Shown here one piece after another: positions 34,337 to 41,103 of a DNA stretch of 53,223 nt. Source of the DNA: Firmicutes bacterium UBA2598 (GTDB taxonomy: Bacteria > Bacillota > PH28-bin88); assembly GCA_002339345.1 (NCBI GenBank), contig DDKM01000021.1:11007-64229 (forward strand). Direction: 5' to 3'. How positions within the stretch are numbered: the stretch's first letter is position 1; the number at the start of each line of letters is the position of its first letter. A program made the position numbers and the translations under genes. The notes below the pieces were generated by a model. The model was not told the DNA's origin, searched no databases, and saw only the letters and a program-made list of their open reading frames with translations.

Positions 34337-34359
34337 GGCGGAAAATATCATTCTCCGCC
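34337..34359. promoter_or_regulatory. candidate IclR operator palindrome
   Basis: GGCGGA (34337-34342) and TCCGCC (34354-34359) form an inverted repeat with an AT-rich centre, about 60 bases upstream of the IclR start. This is a plausible site for autoregulation; no consensus for this regulator is known to me. Confidence 0.4.
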
Positions 34360-34440
34360 GGACGCCTGATTCCTGCCGGAAAAATCATAAAAAAGAAAAA
34401 TAAAAGACAACCTGTATAAAACAGTACCAGTACAAAACAA

Positions 34441-34469
34441 TTGAAATTTTGGGACAGGCAGTTTATAAT
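34441..34469 (+). promoter_or_regulatory. sigma-A promoter of fhs
   Basis: TTGAAA (34441-34446), 17 bases, TATAAT (34464-34469). Start near 34476 gives a leader of about 210 bases. Confidence 0.8.
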
Positions 34470-34475
34470 GCTATT

Positions 34476-34682
34476 GGTGAAAAACTAACCAAAATAAGCG
34501 GAATCTACCCCTTATGCCAAAATATTCAGGAAATTAAACGTTATTTTGGCTGATTCCCGCACACAATAGCAAGGGAAATAGAAAAAAGTTTTTCTTTCAC
34601 AAGGCTTAGAACTGGTTGTGGAGGGCTTCCTGGATATGGGAAGTCCCTTGCATAATTTGAATTAAAAAAGAGGAGTGATGGA
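34476..34682 (+). other. long fhs leader with competing inverted repeats
   Basis: GCCAAAATA (34516-34524) pairs perfectly with TATTTTGGC (34542-34550). The same 3' arm can instead pair with CCAAAATAAGCG (34489-34500), so two exclusive folds exist. A weaker hairpin (GGGCTTCC / GGAAGTCCC) is at about 34622-34647. No classical THF riboswitch core was recognised. Confidence 0.4.
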
Positions 34683-34685
34683 TTG

Positions 34686-36365
34686 GTGTCAAAGGTACCG
34701 AGTGACATCGAGATCGCCCAGGCGGCGAAAATGAAGCCCGTCATGGAGATTGCCCAGGGTTTGGGCCTTCTTGAAGACGAGGTGGAACTGTACGGCAAAT
34801 ACAAGGCCAAGATATCCCTGAACGCCTATAAGCGTCTGAAGGATAAGCCGGATGGAAAGCTGATCCTGGTTACCGCCATTAACCCCACCCCTGCTGGTGA
34901 AGGTAAAACCACCACCAGTGTGGGTTTGACCGACGGTCTGGCCAAGCTTGGTAAAAAGGTGATCGTAGCCCTGCGTGAGCCTTCCCTCGGTCCCAGCTTT
35001 GGCGTGAAGGGCGGCGCCGCCGGCGGCGGTTATGCCCAGGTGGTACCCATGGAAGACATCAACCTGCACTTTACCGGCGACATCCATGCCGTTACCTATG
35101 CCCATAACCTGCTGGCCGCCATGCTGGATAACTCCCTGCAGCAGGGGAACCCCTTGAACATCGATCCCCGCCAGGTGGTGTTCCGCCGGGTCATCGACCT
35201 GAACGATCGGGCGCTGCGTAAAGTCATCATCGGTCTGGGCGGTAAATCGGAAGGTGTACCCAGAGAAACCGGTTTTGACATCTCCGTGGCTTCGGAAATC
35301 ATGGCCTGCCTGTGCCTGGCCAGTGACCTGATGGACCTGAAGGCCCGTTTTGCCCGCATTGTGGTGGCCTACACCTACGACGGAAAGCCGGTTACCGCTG
35401 CCGACCTGGAAGCCCAGGGCGCCATGGCTCTGTTGATGAAGGATGCCATCAAGCCCAACCTGGTACAGACCCTGGAAAACACCCCGGCCTTTATCCACGG
35501 CGGACCCTTCGCCAACATTGCCCACGGCTGCAACAGTATCAGTGCCACCAAGATGGCCTTGAAGCTTGCTGACTATGTGGTCACCGAGGCCGGCTTCGGC
35601 GCCGACCTGGGTGCTGAGAAATTCTACGATTTGAAGTGTCGGTTCGCCGGTTTTGCTCCCTCTGCCGCCGTCATCGTCGCCACCGTCCGTGCCCTCAAGA
35701 TGCACGGCGGGGTACCCAAGAACGAGCTGGTGGGCGAAAACATGGATGCCCTGGCCAAGGGTTTCGAGAACCTTGAAAAGCATATCGAGAACATGAAGAA
35801 GTTCGGTGTGCCGGCAGTGGTCGCAATCAACGCCTTCCCCACCGACACCGAAAATGAACTCAACTTCCTCTATGACAAGATCAAGGCTGCCGGCGCTGAA
35901 GTAGCCCTGTCCAAGGTTTGGGCCCTGGGTGGCGAGGGCGGTAAGGAACTGGCGGAGAAGGTGCTGGCCACCATCGAAAGCAAGCCTTCCAACTTCAAGG
36001 TGCTGTACGAAACCGACCAGCCCATCAAGGCCAAGATCGAAAAGATCTGCACCGAGATCTACGGCGCAGACGGTGTGAACTTCTCGCCGGAAGCGGAAAA
36101 GGCCATCGAGAAGTACACCGAACTGGGCTATGGCAACCTGCCCATCTGCATGGCCAAGACCCAGTACTCCCTGTCCGACGATATGAGCAAACTGGGCCGT
36201 CCCAAGAACTTCAAGATTACCGTGCGGGAAGTGCGTCTCTCCGCCGGTGCCGGCTTCCTGGTTTGCATCACCGGTGCCTTGATGACCATGCCCGGTCTGC
36301 CCAAGCGCCCGGCTGCCTGTGTCATCGACATCGACGAAGACGGCACCATCAAGGGCCTGTTCTAA
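34686..36365 (+). CDS. fhs: formate-tetrahydrofolate ligase
   Basis: Fhs couples formate, THF and ATP to make 10-formyl-THF in the methyl branch of the Wood-Ljungdahl pathway, and can run backward to make ATP from formyl-THF. The 559-residue sequence is nearly collinear with the Moorella thermoacetica enzyme as I remember it: SKVPSDIEIAQAAKMKPV at the N-terminus, the P-loop TPAGEGKTTTSVGL, EPSLGPSFGVKGGAAGGGYAQV, and the C-terminus MTMPGLPKRPAAC. The start is GTG 34686 (or TTG 34683) after GAGGAGTGA. It has its own strong promoter and terminator and is a single-gene unit. Its codon choice looks like that of a highly expressed gene. Confidence 0.97.
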   Translation: MSKVPSDIEIAQAAKMKPVMEIAQGLGLLEDEVELYGKYKAKISLNAYKRLKDKPDGKLILVTAINPTPAGEGKTTTSVGLTDGLAKLGKKVIVALREPSLGPSFGVKGGAAGGGYAQVVPMEDINLHFTGDIHAVTYAHNLLAAMLDNSLQQGNPLNIDPRQVVFRRVIDLNDRALRKVIIGLGGKSEGVPRETGFDISVASEIMACLCLASDLMDLKARFARIVVAYTYDGKPVTAADLEAQGAMALLMKDAIKPNLVQTLENTPAFIHGGPFANIAHGCNSISATKMALKLADYVVTEAGFGADLGAEKFYDLKCRFAGFAPSAAVIVATVRALKMHGGVPKNELVGENMDALAKGFENLEKHIENMKKFGVPAVVAINAFPTDTENELNFLYDKIKAAGAEVALSKVWALGGEGGKELAEKVLATIESKPSNFKVLYETDQPIKAKIEKICTEIYGADGVNFSPEAEKAIEKYTELGYGNLPICMAKTQYSLSDDMSKLGRPKNFKITVREVRLSAGAGFLVCITGALMTMPGLPKRPAACVIDIDEDGTIKGLF

Positions 36366-36414
36366 GTCAGATCACCATCCTGTTAAGACCTGTTAAGAAT
36401 ACAAGCTGCACATC

Positions 36415-36442
36415 CCCGGGGTTATACCTCCGGGGTTTTTCT
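36415..36442 (+). terminator. intrinsic terminator of fhs
   Basis: CCCCGG (36415-36420) pairs with CCGGGG (36431-36436), followed by TTTTTCTT. Confidence 0.8.
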
Positions 36443-36590
36443 TATTATGCTGCAGGAGCAGCAAGTTGAGCTATCTAATGGCGCGAAGCAGGGATTATGC
36501 CGCCGGAGGTCGAATCTGCCACTGGTATTCATTACCTTGGCTCCTACCAGGCATGGGCTGGGGTTGGCCATGGCATATTAGCCATAGACG

Positions 36591-37124
36591 GTGGTGAGAT
36601 TTCTGGAACGGGTACATCGTTTATTAACCCCAGCCTACTGGGATGCCATCCATACAATAGCGGAGTACGAGGGTGACCGGGTATTCTGCCGCCATCCCTT
36701 CCAACACTTCCTGGATGTAGCCCGCATCGCCTACATTCTGCTGCTGGAACAGGGGACGCAGGCCTTACTGGATACCACCTGTGCCGCCACTTTGGCGGGG
36801 GCCAAGGAAATGGTCTATGGGGCCGGGCTGTTGCACGACATCGGCCGGGCGGCGGCCTACCGCCAGGGAGGGGACCACGCTTTGCTGGGGGCGGCCATGG
36901 CCCGCCCCCTTTTGGCGGATGCCGGCTTTGGCCCCACCGAGGTGGAGTTAATCGCCACCGCCATTGCCGAGCACCGTGGCCGCACTGCGGCTCCGACGGC
37001 CTTGGGACTGGTGCTGCACCGGGCGGACCGGTTGTCCCGTTCCTGTCACCAGTGCCAGGTGATCAATGACTGTTTCAAAAGGGAAGAAATCATGGCAACC
37101 GGTTGGCACCGGCTGCAATACTAG
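36591..37124 (+). CDS. HD-domain phosphohydrolase
   Basis: The 177-residue protein has the HD-superfamily metal ligands: His in HPFQHFLDVARIA, the HD pair in GAGLLHDIGRAAAYR, His in GDHALLGAAMA and AIAEHRGR, and Asp in LHRADRLSRSC. The C-terminus has three Cys (CHQCQVINDC). HD proteins of this size cleave phosphomonoesters or nucleotides. Its location just before folP suggests a folate-related step, possibly dephosphorylation of a pterin or dihydroneopterin phosphate, but this is only context. The start at GTG 36591 or 36594 lacks a clear ribosome site and is uncertain. Confidence 0.82.
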   Translation: MVRFLERVHRLLTPAYWDAIHTIAEYEGDRVFCRHPFQHFLDVARIAYILLLEQGTQALLDTTCAATLAGAKEMVYGAGLLHDIGRAAAYRQGGDHALLGAAMARPLLADAGFGPTEVELIATAIAEHRGRTAAPTALGLVLHRADRLSRSCHQCQVINDCFKREEIMATGWHRLQY

Positions 37125-37193
37125 ATATTTGCATTTACCGGCGTTACCGAGTTTGGGCAGAAGATTATAGAAGTAGGAGCGGGGGGAGCAGGT

Positions 37194-38396
37194 TTGCGGT
37201 TTAATGTCAGGTGGTTGGAGGGCAGGGAACTGCACCAGGTCAGGGAGGCCATTACCCGGGTGGGGGCAGACCCGGCGGGGGTGAAGGTGATGTCCCCCAA
37301 GGGGGTACACCGGGTGCTGATGGCGGAAGGATTAAACCCGCGTGCCGCCAACATTTTAAAACAGGAGATGCTGTCCCTGGGGGCGGAAGCGGCGGTGCAC
37401 CGGGAGGTGGTCACCCACCGGGTGGAAACAACCGGCGTGGTGATGATGGCCAGCCTGCGCCAGTACCACAGGCTGGTGCCCAAACTCAAAGCCCAGCCCT
37501 TTGGCCTGGCCAAGCTGGCGGAGGAGATCCGCCAGGTGCTGCAGGCCCTGGAACCTGCCGCGCTCCGGGTGCTGCACTGCCGGGGGCGGGAGTTAATACT
37601 GGGGGAACGCACCCTGGTGATGGGCATCCTTAATGTTACCCCCGACTCCTTTTCCGATGGCGGCAAGTATGACCAGGTGGATGTGGCCATCCGTCATGCC
37701 CTGCGCATGGTGGAGGAGGGGGCGGACATCATCGATGTAGGTGCGGAATCCACCCGCCCCACCGCTACCCCTGTGCCGGCAGAGGAGGAAATGCACCGGC
37801 TGTTTCCGGTGCTGGAGCGGCTGGTGCCAGAGGTACCGGTGCCTGTTTCGGTGGACACCTACAAGGCGGTGGTGGCGGAAGGAGCCCTGGCCAGGGGTGC
37901 GCACATCATCAATGATGTATGGGGTTTAAAGGCAGACTCGGCGGTGGCGGAGGTGTGTGCCCGGTACCAGGCACCCCTCATCCTTATGCACAACCAGCAG
38001 GGTACCCACTACCAGGATCTTTTGGGGGATATCCTTCGTTCCTTACGGTGCAGCATTGCCACTGCAGAACAGGCTGGTGTCAGCCGGGAGATGCTGGTCA
38101 TCGATCCCGGCATTGGTTTTGGCAAGACGGTACAGCAGAACCTCACAGTCATGGCCCGGCTAGGGGAATTCCGTTCCTTAGGCCTCCCTATCCTGCTGGG
38201 CACCTCCCGGAAGTCCATGATCGGGCACACCCTGAACCTGCCGGTGGACCAGCGGGTGGAGGGTACCGCCGCTACCGTGGCCTTGGGTATTGCCAAGGGA
38301 GTAGACATTGTGCGGGTACACGATGTGCAGGCCATGGTGCGGGTGGTACGGATGACCGATGCCATGGTCAGGCTGCCGGCGGATGGAAACTGGTAA
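37194..38396 (+). CDS. folP: dihydropteroate synthase with N-terminal extension
   Basis: FolP joins 6-hydroxymethyl-dihydropterin diphosphate with p-aminobenzoate. The core begins at about residue 143 with MGILNVTPDSFSDGGKY and includes DVGAESTRP, VSVDTYKAVVA, INDVWGL, LMHNQQGT, IDPGIGFGKT and LGTSRKSMIG. About 140 residues precede it, far more than in typical 280-residue enzymes; extended forms are common in clostridial relatives, and the function of the extension is unknown. TTG start after GGGGGGAG. It leads the folP-folB-folK set. Confidence 0.95.
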   Translation: MRFNVRWLEGRELHQVREAITRVGADPAGVKVMSPKGVHRVLMAEGLNPRAANILKQEMLSLGAEAAVHREVVTHRVETTGVVMMASLRQYHRLVPKLKAQPFGLAKLAEEIRQVLQALEPAALRVLHCRGRELILGERTLVMGILNVTPDSFSDGGKYDQVDVAIRHALRMVEEGADIIDVGAESTRPTATPVPAEEEMHRLFPVLERLVPEVPVPVSVDTYKAVVAEGALARGAHIINDVWGLKADSAVAEVCARYQAPLILMHNQQGTHYQDLLGDILRSLRCSIATAEQAGVSREMLVIDPGIGFGKTVQQNLTVMARLGEFRSLGLPILLGTSRKSMIGHTLNLPVDQRVEGTAATVALGIAKGVDIVRVHDVQAMVRVVRMTDAMVRLPADGNW

Positions 38397-38442
38397 CAGC
38401 TGGTGCAGGTCAGCATTTGTAGAACATAAGGGGGAGACATCA

Positions 38443-38808
38443 TTGACGGACCGCATTGTCCTAAAGGGGATGGAGTTTTTTGGCTTCCACGGGGTGATGC
38501 CGGAGGAACGCCGCCTGGGCCAGATGTTTACCATTGATGTGACCATGCAGGTGGACCTGGCGGAAGCCGGCGGCACTGATCAGTTGCACCAAACGGTGGA
38601 TTATGGTGAGGTTTACCGCGATATCGCTGCCGTGATGGCCGGCCCTCCCTTTAACCTTATCGAAGCGGTGGCGGAAACCATCGCTGCCAGAATACTGGCC
38701 CGGTGGCCCCGGGTGGAGCGGGTGGTGGTGCGGGTGGAAAAACCCCGGGCCCCCCTGCCCGGCGTTTTTCGCTACGCGGCGGTGGAAATTGAAAGGGACA
38801 GGGAATAA
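38443..38808 (+). CDS. folB: dihydroneopterin aldolase
   Basis: FolB cleaves 7,8-dihydroneopterin to 6-hydroxymethyl-dihydropterin and glycolaldehyde. The 121-residue protein shows LKGMEFFGFHGVMPEERRLGQ, the catalytic region HQTVDYGEVY, NLIEAVAETIA and VRVEKPRAPLPG with the catalytic Lys. The TTG at 38443 follows AAGGGGGAG and gives the normal length. It lies 46 bases after folP and two bases before folK. Its by-product glycolaldehyde can become glycolate, an interesting link to the glcDE/glcF genes but speculative. Confidence 0.95.
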   Translation: MTDRIVLKGMEFFGFHGVMPEERRLGQMFTIDVTMQVDLAEAGGTDQLHQTVDYGEVYRDIAAVMAGPPFNLIEAVAETIAARILARWPRVERVVVRVEKPRAPLPGVFRYAAVEIERDRE

Positions 38809-38810
38809 GG

Positions 38811-39359
38811 ATGGAGGACAGCCAGAAGGGCAGCAATGGGAAAACAACTATGGGCGGTGAAAGGGTTTTTTTAAGCCTGGGCAGTAACCTGGGTGACCGG
38901 GAGGAAAACCTGCACCGCGCCCTCCGGGCCCTGACCGACCACCCCGCCATCCGCCTGGTCCAGGTGTCCCGCTGGTATGAAACGGAGCCGGTGGGCCTTA
39001 CCGACCAGCCCTGGTTTTTGAATTTAGTGGCGGAAATCAAGACCGGCCTCCCTCCCCTGGCCTTACTGCAGGCCATCCAGGAAATGGAATGTCGGCTGGG
39101 GCGGGTGCGGCAGGTGCGGTGGGGACCCCGGACGGTGGATATTGACATCCTTCTTTACGGCAATCTCACCCTGACCCTGCCGGGGCTGCAAATTCCCCAT
39201 CCCCGGATGCTGGAAAGGGCCTTCGTGCTGGTACCGCTGAACCAGCTGGCACCTGATCTGGTGTTGCCGGACGGCCGTCCCCTCAACCAGGTTATGAAAC
39301 ATTGGCAAGTTTCAGAAAAAACCATCTTGCCATGGGCGGGCAAAGGGTTTACAATATAA
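38811..39359 (+). CDS. folK: 2-amino-4-hydroxy-6-hydroxymethyldihydropteridine diphosphokinase
   Basis: FolK transfers diphosphate from ATP to hydroxymethyl-dihydropterin. Visible are VFLSLGSNLGDREENL, VSRWYETEPVGLTDQPWFLN, MECRLGRVRQVRWGPRTVDIDILLYG and IPHPRMLERAFVLVPLNQL. It has 182 residues from the ATG at 38811. The first 15 residues precede the conserved region, and an internal ATG at 38850 is a possible alternative start. It ends the fol set. Confidence 0.95.
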   Translation: MEDSQKGSNGKTTMGGERVFLSLGSNLGDREENLHRALRALTDHPAIRLVQVSRWYETEPVGLTDQPWFLNLVAEIKTGLPPLALLQAIQEMECRLGRVRQVRWGPRTVDIDILLYGNLTLTLPGLQIPHPRMLERAFVLVPLNQLAPDLVLPDGRPLNQVMKHWQVSEKTILPWAGKGFTI

Positions 39360-39468
39360 GTGCTAAACTGGCTAACGGGTGGTATCCGGGTGGAACCATA
39401 CCAGCGGTCAGATTTTCCCAATTTAATCGCGAGCCAAACAAGCCGCTTGGATCCATCAAGGACCGAGA

Positions 39469-39534
39469 CGGAAGGTAAATGGGTCTGCTGGTGCCTTCCG
39501 GTATTCTTGGCCGGAAGGCTTCTTAATTTTTTTT
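39469..39534 (+). promoter_or_regulatory. attenuator-like leader of panC with antiterminator and terminator
   Basis: The terminator stem is GCCTTCCGG (39493-39501) / CCGGAAGGC (39511-39519), followed by TTCTTAATTTTTTTT. Upstream, CGGAAGG (39469-39475) can pair with CCTTCCG (39494-39500), which would destroy the terminator. The arrangement 1-2-3 is that of a transcription attenuator controlling panC-panD. The leader from 39360 also has a TGGTAT/ATACCA stem at about 39381-39404. The ligand or factor is unknown. Confidence 0.6.
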
Positions 39535-39557
39535 GGCCGCACAAGGGAGTGGGCAGC

Positions 39558-40406
39558 ATGGAGATTCTGACAACCATCAAGGAAACCCGCGCTTACCTGG
39601 CCGGGCAGCGCATACAAGGCTATACCATCGGCCTGGTGCCTACCATGGGGTACCTGCACGACGGCCACCTGGAATTGATGCGCCAGGCCCGCCAGCGGTG
39701 TGACGTGGTGGTGGTGAGCATTTTCGTGAACCCTAAGCAGTTCGGCCCCGGTGAGGATTTTGAGCAATACCCCAGGGACATGGAGCGGGATGCTGCCCTC
39801 TGCCGGCAGGTGGGGGTGGACGCGGTTTTCGCCCCTGGTGTGGAGGAGATGTACCCGCCGGGAGGTTCCAAAACCTATGTACACGTGGAGGAACTGACCG
39901 AGGGCCTGTGCGGCACTTCCCGGCCGGGCCACTTCCGGGGGGTCACCACCGTAGTGGCGAAGCTGTTCAACATCATCCAACCCGATGTGGCCTATTTCGG
40001 CCAGAAGGATGCCCAGCAGGCCATCGTCATCCAGCGGATGGCGGTGGATCTGGATTTCCCGGTGGAAATCGTGGTGGTACCCATCGTGCGGGAAAAGGAC
40101 GGGCTGGCCATGAGTTCCCGCAATGTCTATCTCTCCACGGAACAGCGCCAGGCCGCCCAGGTGTTGTACCGTTCCCTGGCAGCGGGGCAAAGATTGGTGG
40201 AGGGCGGCGAGCGGGATGCCGGCCGGGTTACTGCCGTAATGCGGGATGTGCTGGCCAGTGAACCCCTGGCCCGGGTGGATTACGTGGAGATCCGGGACGC
40301 CCAAAGCCTGGCGCCGTTGGACACCATCAAAGGGCGGGTATTGTTGGCCCTGGCGGTGTTCATTGGCCGCACCAGGCTGATCGATAACATGATATTGGAG
40401 GTATAA
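39558..40406 (+). CDS. panC: pantothenate synthetase (pantoate-beta-alanine ligase)
   Basis: PanC condenses D-pantoate and beta-alanine with ATP through pantoyl adenylate. Motifs are GLVPTMGYLHDGHLELM, VVSIFVNPKQFGPGEDFEQYPRD, SRPGHFRGVTTVVAKLFNIIQPDVAYFGQKDAQQ and DGLAMSSRNVYLS. The ATG at 39558 gives 282 residues, the family norm; the frame is open 66 codons further 5' through the leader and terminator, which cannot be coding. panD follows two bases after the stop. panB is missing from this pair, and copies lie at 19383 and 32602. Confidence 0.97.
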   Translation: MEILTTIKETRAYLAGQRIQGYTIGLVPTMGYLHDGHLELMRQARQRCDVVVVSIFVNPKQFGPGEDFEQYPRDMERDAALCRQVGVDAVFAPGVEEMYPPGGSKTYVHVEELTEGLCGTSRPGHFRGVTTVVAKLFNIIQPDVAYFGQKDAQQAIVIQRMAVDLDFPVEIVVVPIVREKDGLAMSSRNVYLSTEQRQAAQVLYRSLAAGQRLVEGGERDAGRVTAVMRDVLASEPLARVDYVEIRDAQSLAPLDTIKGRVLLALAVFIGRTRLIDNMILEV

Positions 40407-40408
40407 CC

Positions 40409-40792
40409 ATGTTTCGTCACATGCTCAAAGGGAAAATTCACCGGGCTACCGTTACCGAGGCCAATTTAAACTACGTGGGTAGTATCACCATCGACGCCGA
40501 CCTCCTGGAGGCGGCGGACATCCTGCCCAACGAAAAGGTACAGGTTGTCAACAACAATAACGGCCAGAGGTTTGAAACCTATGCCATTCCCGGTGAGAAG
40601 GGCAGCGGGGTCATCTGCATCAACGGGGCGGCGGCACGGTTGGCCCAGCCTGGGGACATCGTCATCATCCTGTCCTATGCCCTGGTGGAAGACAAAGAGG
40701 CCAGGGACCACCAACCCCGGGTGCTGTTTGTGGACGGGCAAAACCGCATCACCGGCATGGTGGCTGCGGAAACCCACGGCGAAATAATGTAA
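40409..40792 (+). CDS. panD: aspartate 1-decarboxylase precursor
   Basis: PanD makes beta-alanine for pantothenate. It is a self-cleaving pyruvoyl enzyme; the processing site is Gly24-Ser25 in LNYVGSITIDADLL, and GQRFETYAIPGEKGSGVICINGAAARL and GDIVIILSYA are conserved. The protein has 127 residues. Its ATG lies two bases after the panC stop, so the two are coupled and share the upstream attenuator-like leader. Confidence 0.97.
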   Translation: MFRHMLKGKIHRATVTEANLNYVGSITIDADLLEAADILPNEKVQVVNNNNGQRFETYAIPGEKGSGVICINGAAARLAQPGDIVIILSYALVEDKEARDHQPRVLFVDGQNRITGMVAAETHGEIM

Positions 40793-40976
40793 AAAAGTAA
40801 CCTTAAGCCGATGTTGCCTGCTGACCCTTTGGCATCTCTCGATGTTTCAGGGCAGTAGCATGTCTTTGTATAGTAACCTCACCTAACGGGTTTTGGGTTT
40901 TTTAGTATACTACTTTCCGGATCAAATGGAAACCCCGTCAATGGGAGTGTTTCAAAAAATATTACCAGGAGAAGAA

Positions 40977-40997
40977 GCCGCCGGAAGGCGGTTTTTT
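40977..40997 (+). terminator. intrinsic terminator upstream of the aminoacylase-like gene
   Basis: GCCGCC/GGCGG stem with loop GGAA, followed by six Ts. If TATACT at 40906 is a promoter, this terminator would lie inside the leader of the next gene. Confidence 0.7.
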
Positions 40998-41059
40998 GTA
41001 CCCTTTACGGTATTCGGTGTAAGAGCCGAACAGGATTCCCTGCCCCTATTGTCGAATTT

Positions 41060-41094
41060 CCCTCTGACGGGCGAAATATGCCTGTCAGAGGGGG
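41060..41094 (+). promoter_or_regulatory. hairpin that covers the Shine-Dalgarno of the aminoacylase-like gene
   Basis: CCCTCTGACGGGC (41060-41072) pairs with GCCTGTCAGAGGG (41080-41092) over 13 bp with one G-U. The ribosome site GAGGGGG (41088-41094) is mostly inside the 3' arm, nine bases before the ATG, so the hairpin should limit translation. Confidence 0.55.
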
Positions 41095-41103
41095 ATTTCG
41101 GGT

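Larger units (their letters stand above)
40793..41103 (+). other. panD-aminoacylase intergenic region with two hairpins
   Basis: This 311-base stretch has no gene. An intrinsic terminator, CCGCC (40978-40982) / GGCGG (40987-40991) plus TTTTTT, lies in the middle. A second, 13-bp hairpin (41060-41072 / 41080-41092) stands just before the next gene. TATACT at 40906-40911 may be a -10, but no matching -35 was seen. Confidence 0.55.

Noticed and set aside
34476..34682. THF riboswitch ahead of fhs
   Set aside because: The conserved junction sequences of the known class could not be found; only simple inverted repeats are present.
39378..39400. GGGTGGAACC resembling the T-box core upstream of panC
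   Set aside because: The conserved CG after the core is missing (ATA instead), the terminator is about 90 bases away, and there is no stem I specifier; a T-box is not supported.
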